A stretch of 64,000 nt of DNA from Prolixibacteraceae bacterium (GTDB taxonomy: Bacteria; Bacteroidota; Bacteroidia; Bacteroidales; Prolixibacteraceae). The notes beneath the pieces are model-generated. The model ran no database searches. It was not told the DNA's origin and worked only from the letters and a program-made list of their open reading frames with translations. Below, piece after piece: positions 10,014 through 18,659 of this stretch; the first letter of the stretch is position 1; every line of letters starts with the position of its first letter. Position numbers and translations under genes: made by a program. The DNA is taken from the NCBI GenBank assembly GCA_025210775.1, contig JAOARB010000011.1, positions 79,325-143,324 of the forward strand. Direction: 5' to 3'.

Positions 10014-10832
10014 ATGATAGAAAATATTCAATATCATATTGTCTTTGGTGATAGTGCTGCAGGATCTCTAAGATATTATCTTGGGCAATTAAAGAAGTTA
10101 AATTCCTCAATGGTAATCACTATTAGGGATGATTTTTCTGTAGGACCTTTGTTGAATTACGATACGGTTGAGGGGGAAAACGATCGTATGAATTGGTGGT
10201 CTGAAATTGTTGGGGCATGTCATGTAGAGGGGGATAAGTCGTACTGGCGTAACCTCCTTTCTTTTAAGAAGTTGTTGGAAGTAATAAAAAGAGATGATCG
10301 TGTGCTCTTATGGTACGGTACAAACAGTTTTGATTTGGTTGGTGTATCATATCTCGCTTCGTTACTTCGTAATAATGGTGATAATATCTTTGGTGTCAAT
10401 GTGTCAAAAGAAGAAAACGCTATTATTGATTCTCTTGGATATATCCCATATAGTGTGGCACAGATCCCTCCAGAATTGTTTGATCGCTTTATTCCATCTA
10501 TAGTTCCTATTGACATTGATCAATGGAGTAATTTTAAACGTTCGTGGAAACATCTTCTGAAAGAAGGTATGATGACCAGAGTTATAGAAAACGGATCTTT
10601 ACATACCTATGGTGAAGACTACTATGATCCATTGATATTGTCTTTGGCTCCTACTGATTTCGTCGTTGCAGCTCGAGTTGTAGGTGAAGTACTTGGTAGA
10701 TCTTCTCAGATGGTTAGTGATCTTTATATCGATTGGCGTATACGTCAGTTATTAAAAGCAGGTAAGCTGAAGTCTAAAGGACCGCTTATTTCTATGCGTG
10801 ATTTCTCAATAAAAAGAATTGATCGGGATTAA
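10014..10832 (+). CDS. DUF1835 domain-containing protein
   Basis: A 272-residue cytoplasmic protein beginning with the DUF1835 pattern HIVFGDSAAGSLR, followed by RDDFSVGPL, a stretch typical of this family's N-terminal half. The C-terminal part (about 190-270, GEVLGRSSQMVSDLYIDWRI) resembles DUF3658, often fused to DUF1835. Function is unknown. It stands alone on the forward strand and converges with the sulfatase gene to its right across a hairpin. Nothing ties it to the surrounding glycan genes apart from proximity. Confidence 0.8.
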   Translation: MIENIQYHIVFGDSAAGSLRYYLGQLKKLNSSMVITIRDDFSVGPLLNYDTVEGENDRMNWWSEIVGACHVEGDKSYWRNLLSFKKLLEVIKRDDRVLLWYGTNSFDLVGVSYLASLLRNNGDNIFGVNVSKEENAIIDSLGYIPYSVAQIPPELFDRFIPSIVPIDIDQWSNFKRSWKHLLKEGMMTRVIENGSLHTYGEDYYDPLILSLAPTDFVVAARVVGEVLGRSSQMVSDLYIDWRIRQLLKAGKLKSKGPLISMRDFSIKRIDRD

Positions 10833-10882
10833 ATGTTTTTTTTGCCTTATTATCTTGAATGGATGTGGTATTGTTTAGTGGT

Positions 10883-10924
10883 AGCCATCTAAAGAGAAAT
10901 GTGTATTTTTCTTCTTAGATGGCT
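10883..10924. terminator. Hairpin between convergent genes
   Basis: An inverted repeat (AGCCATCT at 10883-10890 with AGATGGCT at 10917-10924, extended inward by A/T pairing) lies between the ends of the DUF1835 and sulfatase genes. Neither side has a long T run, so it is a probable but weak bidirectional terminator. Confidence 0.5.
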
Positions 10925-10930
10925 TTAGGT

Positions 10931-12496
10931 TTAGAGTGTATTTTGATAGCGAGAAAGCAGTTTTGGGTAGTGTTTATCTGTATCTCCTATTTGGTCTCTT
11001 TTCTTTTTCATTTGTACTTTTAAAGAATCGATTACATTTTTATATTTTGGATTACGATATTGGTTGTGCATTTCATGAGGATCATTCTCTAGATCATAGA
11101 ATTCCCATGCTGCTGGTGTGTTTGGATGTCCAAAACTATGGGTGTCAAGGTTTAGTCCATAGTAGAATACCAATTTATATCTTTCGGTACGAACTCCAAA
11201 GTGTGCAGGGGTCATGTCTCTGTGCATCCAATAGCGATAGTAGAGAAGGTTTTCCCATTTCGCATTTTTGTTCTTTAAGATAGGACGAATACTTTTCCCT
11301 TGCATATAAGATGGTGCTGTAATACCACAAAAGTCTAGAATGGAGGGTGCAAAGTCTACATTGGCCACCACTTGACTTCGTTTTTGGTTGGCTTTGAAAT
11401 GTTTCGGCCAACGAATAAGGAAAGGCATACGAATACCTTCCTCAAAGATCCATCGTTTATCTAAATATTGATGTTCTCCTAAAAACATACCTTGATCAGA
11501 AGTATAAATGACAATGGTATTTTCAGCAAGATTATTTTGTTCTAAGTAATCCAAAATATTTCCTACACCATCATCAACAGAACGTACACATCTTAGGTAA
11601 TCTTTTAGATATTTTTGATAGGTGGCACGAATTCTACCTTGTTCTGTCGTGTCGTTTGCTACTAACTTTCCTGTTGGCCACTCTTTGTAATTGTGTACAG
11701 TAGAAATTTTCATTTGTCCTGTCATGCGACGATATAGACGATGAAGATCGTTTTGTTTTCTAATGGTTATAGGTGCACGATGTTTTTTGTTTTCAAACAA
11801 TGATGGTGGCTCAGGTATGGACACGTCTTTAAAAAGATCTTTGTATTTTGGGTCATATTCCCAAAGTGCATGAGGTGCTTTTTGATGTACCATTAAAAGA
11901 AATGGTTCTTTGGTGTTTCTTTTTTTTAGCCACTCTAAAGACATTTGGGTGATGATGTTGGTTACATACCCTTTTTTTTGAACCATTTCTCTTTTGTCGT
12001 ATGGGGTATTGCAGTCTACTCCCTTGGTCTTAAATTCTGGATCGAAGTAGTGGCCTTGACTAGGAAGGACTTGCCATTGATCGAAGCCTTGTGGTTCAGA
12101 ATGGAGGTGCCATTTACCAAAGATGGCTGTTTGGTATCCGTTTTGTTGAAGAATCTGAGCCAATCCTTCTTGTTTTGGATGATAAGTATCTTTCAGTGTT
12201 TTTACTCCGTTAATATGGCTGTATTGTCCCGATAGAAGGGTTGCTCTACTAGGAGTGCAAATTGCGTTGGTTGAGAAACAGTTTTCTAAAATTATACCTT
12301 GGTTGGCGATACGATCGATATTTGGAGTTGGAGCAACTTTTGCAAGGTGAGATCCATAGGCTGAGATGGCATTGGCTGCATGGTCATCAGCCATGATAAT
12401 TAGAACATTGGGTCTTTGTATTTCTTTTTTTGTACATGAGGCTAAAGTAAGGGCTGCAGTGGTCCAGATGCCTAGTTTACTGATATATCTATTCAT
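10931..12496 (-). CDS. S1 sulfatase, GlcNAc-6-sulfatase-like lipoprotein
   Basis: A 521-residue sulfatase with a lipoprotein signal (LAS-C21). It has the metal-binding MADDHA near residue 35 and the formylglycine signature C80-T-P-S-R, whose cysteine is oxidised by a maturase encoded elsewhere. GKWHLHSEPQGFDQW and HQKAPHALW are typical of the S1_11-like group that removes 6-O-sulfate from glucosamine-type residues. A C-terminal YDLENDPHE segment is the usual end of the fold. It is the last of three reverse-strand genes (GH88, sulfatase, sulfatase), 55 bases after the previous one, with a hairpin in the gap. Exact substrate is inference; in a chondroitin context galactosamine 6-sulfate is also possible. 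Confidence 0.88.
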   Translation of the reverse strand: MNRYISKLGIWTTAALTLASCTKKEIQRPNVLIIMADDHAANAISAYGSHLAKVAPTPNIDRIANQGIILENCFSTNAICTPSRATLLSGQYSHINGVKTLKDTYHPKQEGLAQILQQNGYQTAIFGKWHLHSEPQGFDQWQVLPSQGHYFDPEFKTKGVDCNTPYDKREMVQKKGYVTNIITQMSLEWLKKRNTKEPFLLMVHQKAPHALWEYDPKYKDLFKDVSIPEPPSLFENKKHRAPITIRKQNDLHRLYRRMTGQMKISTVHNYKEWPTGKLVANDTTEQGRIRATYQKYLKDYLRCVRSVDDGVGNILDYLEQNNLAENTIVIYTSDQGMFLGEHQYLDKRWIFEEGIRMPFLIRWPKHFKANQKRSQVVANVDFAPSILDFCGITAPSYMQGKSIRPILKNKNAKWENLLYYRYWMHRDMTPAHFGVRTERYKLVFYYGLNLDTHSFGHPNTPAAWEFYDLENDPHEMHNQYRNPKYKNVIDSLKVQMKKKRDQIGDTDKHYPKLLSRYQNTL

Positions 12497-12513
12497 GATG
12501 TTGATTTTTGTTT

Positions 12514-12545
12514 TCCCACCTTACAGAAGAAAATGTAAGGTGGGA
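12514..12545 (-). other. Intercistronic hairpin between two sulfatase genes
   Basis: A perfect 12-bp inverted repeat (12514-12525 with 12534-12545, 8-base loop) fills most of the 55-base gap. In the transcript it is followed by an A-rich stretch, not U, so it should not terminate. RNA processing or differential stability of the upstream genes is a reasonable guess. Confidence 0.6.
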
Positions 12546-12551
12546 TAGATC

Positions 12552-13973
12552 CTATTGCTGAGAAGAAGAGGATATTCTTCCTGGTGCTCTACTGTTTAGG
12601 TCAAGATCTTTTTGAAAGCGTACAATCTCTTTCATTAGTTCTTTTACAAGCTGAGGATGATTGGCTGCAAGGTTATTAGACTCTTGTGGGTCTTTTTTGA
12701 TATCATAAAGAGCGATATCAGTGTATCCTCCCATATTGTCTTGGGTTCCTGGCAGACCATCTTTGCCTACTTCCCCAGGGATACGATAATAGTGTGCTTT
12801 GTGGAGTTTCCATTTGCCTCTACGCACAGCTTGGACCTCTTTCTTATTTACAAAGAAAAAGCAGTCGTAAGGTGTTGCTACGTGTTCTTCGCTGGTCAGT
12901 AAAGGCCAAATGTTTTTACCATCTATAGGGTTCATTCTTGGAAAATGTGCATCGGTAATATCCATGATGGTAGGCAAGATGTCCATTGCAGTGATCATTT
13001 CATTGTTCACTTTTCCTGAAGGAATGGTTCCGGGCATAGAGACGATAAATGGCACTTTGTGACCTCCGCCATATACTGTTCCTTTTCCTTCTCTGAGTCC
13101 TCCTGCATTGCCAGCATGATTGCCGTATGTGAGCCAAGGACCATTATCGGAGGAAAACATCACTAGAGTGTTTTCCTCGAGTTTTAGTTTTTTTAGGGTC
13201 TTTATAATCTCTCCTACAGACCAATCTATCTCCATCATCACATCTCCATACATGCCATTTTTTGATTTTCCTCTAAACTTATTTGATACCCCTAGTGGTA
13301 CGTGAGGTTGAGAATATGGAAGGTAAAGAAAAAATGGTTCTTCTTGGTTCTTCTTAATAAAGTCAACAGCTTTTTCTGTAAATCGTGTAGTCATTTGATT
13401 TACATCTGGATTATACTCTATGATTTTCTCGTTTTCATATAGTGGCAGTGGAGGATAGTTGTGGTTCGGTTTAGGATGATGTGGCCACATATCCATCGAA
13501 TAGGGGATGCCATAAAACTCAGTAAAACCATGTCTGTTAGGCATAAATTCTAGGTGATGACCGAGATGCCATTTCCCAAACATTCCTGTATGATAGCCAT
13601 GTTGTTTTAGAAGATCGGCAATGGTGATTTCCGAAGAGCTAAGTCCACGATTGGCATTGTCGTCTACCACGCTTTCAAGTCCTACCCTTTGAGGATAGCA
13701 TCCCGTTAGAAGAGAAGCTCGAGAAGGAGTACATGATGCTGCTGCAACATAAAAAGAGGTAAACAGTGTTCCTTGTTTAGCCAAACGATCAAGGTTGGGG
13801 GTTTCATTAACTTTAGAACCATAGGCTGCAATATCCCCAATACCCATATCGTCGGCAAAAAGGATGATGATATTTGGACGCTGGTTGGTTCTTTTGACCT
13901 GTTTCTTTGCCATTAGAGGCTGCGTCATGGCAGCTCCTAGTAGGATTGTTTTTCCTAAGTTTGAAATATTCAT
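12552..13973 (-). CDS. S1 sulfatase, arylsulfatase A/GALNS-like
   Basis: A 473-residue sulfatase with a secretory signal (to about residue 22). It has the metal-binding FADDMGIGD near 40, the formylglycine signature C81-T-P-S-R-A-S-L-L-T-G, GKWHLGHH near 137 and SSDNGPW near 275, which carry the other metal- and sulfate-binding residues. The YPQRVGLE and GGHKVPFIV stretches are characteristic of the arylsulfatase A/N-acetylgalactosamine-6-sulfatase branch. It starts 11 bases after the GH88 stop and is clearly co-transcribed. In this setting it most likely removes sulfate from chondroitin-type sugars or disaccharides; position specificity cannot be read from sequence. Confidence 0.88.
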   Translation of the reverse strand: MNISNLGKTILLGAAMTQPLMAKKQVKRTNQRPNIIILFADDMGIGDIAAYGSKVNETPNLDRLAKQGTLFTSFYVAAASCTPSRASLLTGCYPQRVGLESVVDDNANRGLSSSEITIADLLKQHGYHTGMFGKWHLGHHLEFMPNRHGFTEFYGIPYSMDMWPHHPKPNHNYPPLPLYENEKIIEYNPDVNQMTTRFTEKAVDFIKKNQEEPFFLYLPYSQPHVPLGVSNKFRGKSKNGMYGDVMMEIDWSVGEIIKTLKKLKLEENTLVMFSSDNGPWLTYGNHAGNAGGLREGKGTVYGGGHKVPFIVSMPGTIPSGKVNNEMITAMDILPTIMDITDAHFPRMNPIDGKNIWPLLTSEEHVATPYDCFFFVNKKEVQAVRRGKWKLHKAHYYRIPGEVGKDGLPGTQDNMGGYTDIALYDIKKDPQESNNLAANHPQLVKELMKEIVRFQKDLDLNSRAPGRISSSSQQ

Positions 13974-13984
13974 ATTAGATATGC

Positions 13985-15214
13985 TTATTGGTATAGTGGT
14001 TGGTTGTTGATAAGTTTAAGGTATCTAACCATAGCTTCTACATAATAGTAGTCACCATAGCTTAGAGATCCATTGACTTCACTCCCTCCCATATAATTAC
14101 CTGTAGTATGTTTGATAGCGAAGTTTTTGTTGGTACCTACTTGTGCTAGGTAATCAGAAGAAGAGAGCGTTTTTAGGATAGATTCTGCTACTTGAAAGTA
14201 TTTCTCTTTGTTGTTTTGACTATATTGACTTAGTTCTAGAAATCCTGAAGCCATGATGGCAGCTGCTGAAGCATCTCTCATGGATGGGTTTTTAGGTGAT
14301 GCATAGTCCCAAAAAGGGATATAGTCTTTCGGCATATTGGGATTGTTAAGTAGAAAGGAGGCAATATGCTCAGCGAAATCAAGATATTTTGGATCTTTTG
14401 TTTCTCTAAACATCAAAGTGAATCCATATAATCCCCAACTTTGACCTCTACTCCATGCTGCTACTTTTGGATCGCAAAAACCATTATTCCAATCCATCTT
14501 TCTAAAATTACCCGTTTCTGGATCATAATCCACCACATGTGGACAAGAGTAGTCCTTTCTGTAATGATATTTCATGGTTTGGTTGGCATGTTCTAATGCT
14601 ATATCCTTGAAAGATTCGTCTCCAGAGAGTTTGTAGGCTTCGTAAATAAGCTCTAAATTCATCATGTTGTCAATGATTACTGGGTATTTCCAATCTCTTT
14701 TTTCGTTTGGATTCCATGACATAATGGTCTTGGTCTTTTTATTATACCTTGTGCAAAGAGATTTGGCTGCTTGGATAATCACTTTCTTATATTGCTCGTT
14801 GTTGGTCAGTAGCCATCCATTACCGTAACTACAATATACACGGAATCCTACATCATGATCGTCTGTGTTATATTGTTCTTTATCTAGTAGTTCTGTCGCC
14901 TGTTGTGCTTTTTTTGCCCACTCTTGGTTTCCTGTGTATTCGTATAGATACCATAGTGAACCTGGGTAGAATCCACTGGTCCAATCTCTTGAAGGCTTTA
15001 ATCCTCTTTCAGTTGAACGTGGTGTCTTGCCTGTCTTAAGTACATCTACTAGCATGTTATCAGCATGCCCTTCGAATGTTTTAAATGCCTCTTGTACCCA
15101 TTGTGGTCTATTTTTGAATGGGGAAGTATCTGTTGTATTCTCTTTCTTTGTTGTGGTAGAACAAGCTGCCAGTAATAACACCAGAAGCAAGCTACATAGA
15201 TTCGTTTTTCTCAT
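13985..15214 (-). CDS. GH88 unsaturated glucuronyl hydrolase lipoprotein
   Basis: This 409-residue lipoprotein (LAAC18) has an (alpha/alpha)6 barrel of the GH88 unsaturated glucuronyl hydrolase family, which hydrates the 4,5-unsaturated uronic acid left by lyases and releases the next sugar. Motifs are TSGFYPGSLWYL near 79, DDHDVGF with Asp121, IIDNMMNLELI with Asp182, and AWSRGQSWGLYG. The two aspartates correspond to the pair essential in Bacillus UGL. It leads the reverse-strand unit GH88, sulfatase, sulfatase and has its own divergent upstream region. The natural partner is the PL8 lyase at 2472-5684, whose products are GH88 substrates. Confidence 0.9.
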   Translation of the reverse strand: MRKTNLCSLLLVLLLAACSTTTKKENTTDTSPFKNRPQWVQEAFKTFEGHADNMLVDVLKTGKTPRSTERGLKPSRDWTSGFYPGSLWYLYEYTGNQEWAKKAQQATELLDKEQYNTDDHDVGFRVYCSYGNGWLLTNNEQYKKVIIQAAKSLCTRYNKKTKTIMSWNPNEKRDWKYPVIIDNMMNLELIYEAYKLSGDESFKDIALEHANQTMKYHYRKDYSCPHVVDYDPETGNFRKMDWNNGFCDPKVAAWSRGQSWGLYGFTLMFRETKDPKYLDFAEHIASFLLNNPNMPKDYIPFWDYASPKNPSMRDASAAAIMASGFLELSQYSQNNKEKYFQVAESILKTLSSSDYLAQVGTNKNFAIKHTTGNYMGGSEVNGSLSYGDYYYVEAMVRYLKLINNQPLYQ

Positions 15215-15389
15215 AATTTTATTTTCTGTTTTCTTATTTCAATTCCAATACAATTAGATATGGCAAAACTAAGGATCCCGAACCAAGGGATATATCATGA
15301 ATGGTTTTTTCCTATTTTATGAGGTGTGGAAGATTTTAAAAATGTTGAATCAATTTACACATATGTTTAATTGACTTGTTTTGAACAGC

Positions 15390-15440
15390 TGTAGACCCTC
15401 TTGTGTAGGTAATTATGTATCATTGTAGGTAAGATTGTAG
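15390..15440. promoter_or_regulatory. Direct repeats TGTAGGTAA, possible activator site
   Basis: Two exact TGTAGGTAA copies (15404-15412 and 15424-15432) are exactly 20 bases apart, flanked by partial TGTAGA copies at 15390 and 15436. Two-turn spacing is what a dimeric or cooperatively binding regulator would use. Function is inferred. Confidence 0.4.
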
Positions 15441-15504
15441 AACATCATATCCATTTTCATTGGATGTGATTCCATGATCATTAACTAATGAAAACTATTA
15501 ATTA

Positions 15505-15519
15505 AACTGCATTGCAGTT
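15505..15519. promoter_or_regulatory. 15-base palindrome just upstream of the lectin-like gene
   Basis: AACTGCA-T-TGCAGTT is a perfect dyad with a one-base centre, 18 bases before the ATG at 15538. It is operator-like; the binding protein is unknown. Confidence 0.4.
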
Positions 15520-15537
15520 GCTTAAAACTGTTTTTTT

Positions 15538-16239
15538 ATGAAGAGGCTTTTTACAGGGATAGTATGTTTACTTATCTCTTCTTTTACACTACAAGCACAA
15601 GTGTCTAACCGCACATTAAAGAAGGAATTCAAATATGAGAAGGTGAGCTCCTATGATTTGGAAAAATGGGATTTCTATGGAAACGGCAAAGGGGTACGTG
15701 ATGTCCATAAACAATTTTGTTTGGCTGAAGCGGAAGGTTCTAAAGGTGTCGTTTTGGTTAGCCCTAAGAGTTATGGAAAGGATGTGATTGTTCGCTATGA
15801 TGCGGTCCCGTTAACTTCAAGTACAGTTTTGGTGATGATGCTTGCGACATCTGATCATGGTAATAAAGATGGGAAATTAACTATTCCTGATAATTATGAT
15901 GGAGCTTTAAGCTTTTGGAATAACAATGTGGATGGTTACTTTTTTGCATATCATAATTTGGCTCATAATTACACTCCATTTGTAAGAAGAAGTCCTAAGG
16001 TAAGTAAAACATTTATGGCTTATGCTAAAGAAAATGTGATGAGTCCAGGAAAGTGCTCTCATGTTGAAATTGGTAAAGTGGGTGGTAAGCTATGGATGAA
16101 AGTAGATGGCAAACTGTTATACAGTGTGGAAGACAAAGATCCGTACCAAAAAGGGAAAATCGTTTTTAGAACAAGAGGTACGTTATGGTTTAAAGCATCT
16201 ACTTTAATTAAGAATGTGGAAATATTCTCTAGAGATTAA
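15538..16239 (+). CDS. Secreted concanavalin-like protein, DUF1961-related
   Basis: A 233-residue protein with a signal peptide (to about residue 20, LQAQ) and one beta-jelly-roll. It resembles the DUF1961 protein at 5691-6527 in overall plan: KYEKVSSYDLEKWDFYG near the start, GALSFWNNN in the middle and a closing strand that ends KNVEIFSRD. It is about 45 residues shorter. It lies divergent from the GH88 unit and shares its control region, so it probably responds to the same signal. Function is unknown; binding or trimming of uronate-containing saccharides is a guess from context. Confidence 0.62.
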   Translation: MKRLFTGIVCLLISSFTLQAQVSNRTLKKEFKYEKVSSYDLEKWDFYGNGKGVRDVHKQFCLAEAEGSKGVVLVSPKSYGKDVIVRYDAVPLTSSTVLVMMLATSDHGNKDGKLTIPDNYDGALSFWNNNVDGYFFAYHNLAHNYTPFVRRSPKVSKTFMAYAKENVMSPGKCSHVEIGKVGGKLWMKVDGKLLYSVEDKDPYQKGKIVFRTRGTLWFKASTLIKNVEIFSRD

Positions 16240-16849
16240 TCGATCTCTATATGTGTGGATATGCTATACAGAATCCTTCTAGAGATTTTTTTGCAAGGTT
16301 AAGGGAGTGATATGTAGGTTATTGTGTTTTGGCTGATCTCTTTATTAAATATATTCACGACTTCGTTTTTATAGGTTGTAATAGATAATTGATTTTTTTT
16401 GAGAAAAAGATGCATTCTGCTGTAACAATTTTGTAATAAAAGCGTCTAATGACTATATAAGGATGATCCTACTTATTGTGAAATACCTTTTACTGGAGTA
16501 TTTTATTTTTAATTGTAGGATTAACCAAAACTAATTTCTGTTTTCATATTGATTTCGTTAACTGGTAGGAGAATCTTTCTGGAACTTTTGTATTATTCTC
16601 CTTATTATACCATATAGCAAGTAGTACTCCTATTTTTTTATAAGATAAAGGAGTCTACTGCTGTTGGTAATTTCTTCACTTCTATTATATCTTTTCTGGT
16701 TTTATTTTACATATATGTTTTGTAAATCATTGGTTGTGAATATGTAAATCACTATTTTTATTCAATGCAGTTTTTTTTCTGTTGTCGGTCTCTATAAAAT
16801 ATCTTTTAGTGTCATCTTTTTATAGAGGTATAAACCTAAAACATAACCT
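16240..16849. other. Non-coding stretch before the WYL regulator
   Basis: About 610 bases with no convincing gene. It contains a bulged inverted repeat (AGTAGTACTCCT near 16620 with AGGAGTCTACT near 16651) and a T-rich leader ahead of the regulator. Confidence 0.4.
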
Positions 16850-17857
16850 ATGTCAAAAAGTAAAAATGCAATGATCCGTTACCGTGTATTAGATCGTTGC
16901 TTTAGGAATTCTTTGCGAAAGTTCTTTATATCTGACTTAATAGCGGAATGCAGTCGTGTGTTAAGTGATTCTGGACGGAAGCGTATAACTGTTTCAAAAA
17001 GGCAGATCTATAATGATATTTCCTATATGGAGAGTGATCAGGGTTGGAATATCGATTTATTGAGAAAATGCGATGGAAAGAAGGTCTATTTTAGATATCG
17101 AGATCCAGCGTTTTCGATTGATCACTGTTCCCTTTCTGACAAAGAAACCCAACTATTATCAGATGTATTACGTTTACTCGATAGTTTTAAAGGTATTGAA
17201 TCTTTTTCATGGTTAAAAGAGACTATCGCTCGTCTAAGAATAGAATTTATTCAAGGAAACCGACAGCATCAATATATCTGTTTCGAAGATAACCCTTATA
17301 TGATTGGACTTGATAAGTTGGGTGAAATTTATCAATATGTATGCAATAAGAATGTGTTGCAGATAAAGTATCATGGGTTCCGTGAAGAGGGTGAGCAAGA
17401 GTGGATTATTCACCCTCATTTTCTTAAACAATTTAATTTTAGATGGTTTCTTTTAGGATATAGTGAGGAGTTAGGTATGATTGTCAATATCCCTTTAGAT
17501 CGTATCATTTCCGTTTCTCCGATGGTAAAAAAAGCTCTTTCTCCAATATTTAGCTATCGAGATTATTTTGAAAATATTATCGGAGTTACATATTCTGATA
17601 ATATTCAACTGCAAAAAGTGGTGGTTGAGGTATGTAAAGATCTTATCCCATTTATTGAAAGCAAACCATTGCATGTTTCCCAAGTTATCAAAGAATATGG
17701 TAAAGAGTGGAATAGGGTAGAACTTTTTTTAATTATAAATTATGAACTTCGATCACTATTGTTATCATATGGAATGGCTATTCGTGTTGTATCACCACAG
17801 ACACTAGTTGATGAGATCCAAGACGAAGTCAATCGGATTCAATCCTATTATTTGTAA
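16850..17857 (+). CDS. WYL domain-containing transcriptional regulator
   Basis: A 335-residue cytoplasmic protein with an N-terminal winged-helix region (about 1-75, containing KRQIYNDISYME), a linker helix bundle (about 85-130), and a WYL domain (about 150-230) with KNVLQIKYHGF, HPHFLKQFNFRWFLLGY and PLDRI. A C-terminal extension of about 90 residues matches the usual length. WYL proteins bind ligands or nucleic acid and control transcription. It is monocistronic and converges with the next gene across a hairpin. It may control the surrounding glycan genes, but WYL regulators also act in unrelated stress responses, so this is open. Confidence 0.85.
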   Translation: MSKSKNAMIRYRVLDRCFRNSLRKFFISDLIAECSRVLSDSGRKRITVSKRQIYNDISYMESDQGWNIDLLRKCDGKKVYFRYRDPAFSIDHCSLSDKETQLLSDVLRLLDSFKGIESFSWLKETIARLRIEFIQGNRQHQYICFEDNPYMIGLDKLGEIYQYVCNKNVLQIKYHGFREEGEQEWIIHPHFLKQFNFRWFLLGYSEELGMIVNIPLDRIISVSPMVKKALSPIFSYRDYFENIIGVTYSDNIQLQKVVVEVCKDLIPFIESKPLHVSQVIKEYGKEWNRVELFLIINYELRSLLLSYGMAIRVVSPQTLVDEIQDEVNRIQSYYL

Positions 17858-17867
17858 TATATAGCAA

Positions 17868-17920
17868 ATCATCGTTGTTTGATATCTGACGTGTAAAGAG
17901 GATATAGAAACAACGATGAT
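17868..17920. terminator. Bidirectional hairpin between convergent genes
   Basis: A perfect 13-bp inverted repeat (17868-17880 with 17908-17920) encloses a loop with further short pairing. It lies between the WYL gene end and the reverse gene ending at 17938, so it probably stops transcription from both sides. Confidence 0.6.
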
Positions 17921-17937
17921 AATAGTTGTAGTATTTC

Positions 17938-18606
17938 TTATTTTAGAATAAGTTCTTTAATGAGTTGTGGTGATAATATTGTTCTGCTTCCAGATCTAAG
18001 ATCGTTTATATATTCAATAAAGTTATTGTCTATCCCCATATTAAGATAGTAGTAGTTGTGCCTCTCTGAATAGAATTTTTCTGTATCTCCGATGATTAGA
18101 CTCTGTTGATTTGATTTAGTGGTGATGATAATGGTACATGATTCTTCTGCCATTCGTTTTTCTCCTCCAAGAAAGATATCTATACCACATCCTATAATGA
18201 CGCCATGTTTGGGAATATATGTACTTAGACCTAATTGTCTTACCGCTTTCCCTAAAAGGATTCCTTGTTGGGGAGCTAAGCTTCCAGGTATTGTGTCAAG
18301 CTGTAGAACTTTTACATTAGGGTGTCTTTGAATTGTTTGTTCAAAATCTTTAACCGAGTGATGATTGATGTAGCCTTTTAGGCATAATGTGTCTGAGTGT
18401 AATTCCTTAAGATTAAATGTCAATCCTTGATTGAAGATGTCGCAAACGATGTGTTGCCCCAGCTTTGTTTTGATGAATGTGTGTGAAAAGATGGATACTA
18501 TGATTATCATTGTGATAGATATTACCCATAGACCCAAAAAAGCTTTTTTAACCATTTTGTTTGAATATTTGTTGTTGTTTGGTCTATAGGTATATCTAAT
18601 GCCCAT
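17938..18606 (-). CDS. Membrane-anchored ClpP/crotonase-fold protein lacking the serine (COG3904-like)
   Basis: This 222-residue protein has one N-terminal membrane helix (about 23-44) and a soluble domain. The core GILLGKAVRQLGLSTYIP (114-132), then FLGGEKRMA (145-153), matches by eye the COG3904 periplasmic proteins with a ClpP-like fold. Those carry a C-x-S-A-C nucleophile block between these two elements. Here the block reads GVIIGCGIDIF, and the serine position aligns to Gly139, so it is probably not a protease. The start at 18606 is kept; Met18 (18555) is an alternative just before the membrane helix. It follows the acyltransferase-like gene by 53 bases and is probably in the same unit. 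The family assignment is tentative. Confidence 0.5.
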   Translation of the reverse strand: MGIRYTYRPNNNKYSNKMVKKAFLGLWVISITMIIIVSIFSHTFIKTKLGQHIVCDIFNQGLTFNLKELHSDTLCLKGYINHHSVKDFEQTIQRHPNVKVLQLDTIPGSLAPQQGILLGKAVRQLGLSTYIPKHGVIIGCGIDIFLGGEKRMAEESCTIIITTKSNQQSLIIGDTEKFYSERHNYYYLNMGIDNNFIEYINDLRSGSRTILSPQLIKELILK

Positions 18607-18659
18607 TAATATTACATATGTGAGACTGTTTTTTTGTTTTTAATAACTCTTTTTTATGT

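Larger units (their letters stand above)
15215..15537. other. Divergent control region between GH88 and the lectin-like gene
   Basis: This gap must hold both divergent promoters. A TAGTTTTG box, fitting TAnnTTTG, lies on the reverse strand at 15264-15271, about 50 bases from the GH88 start. Direct repeats and a palindrome in this gap are listed separately. Confidence 0.5.
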
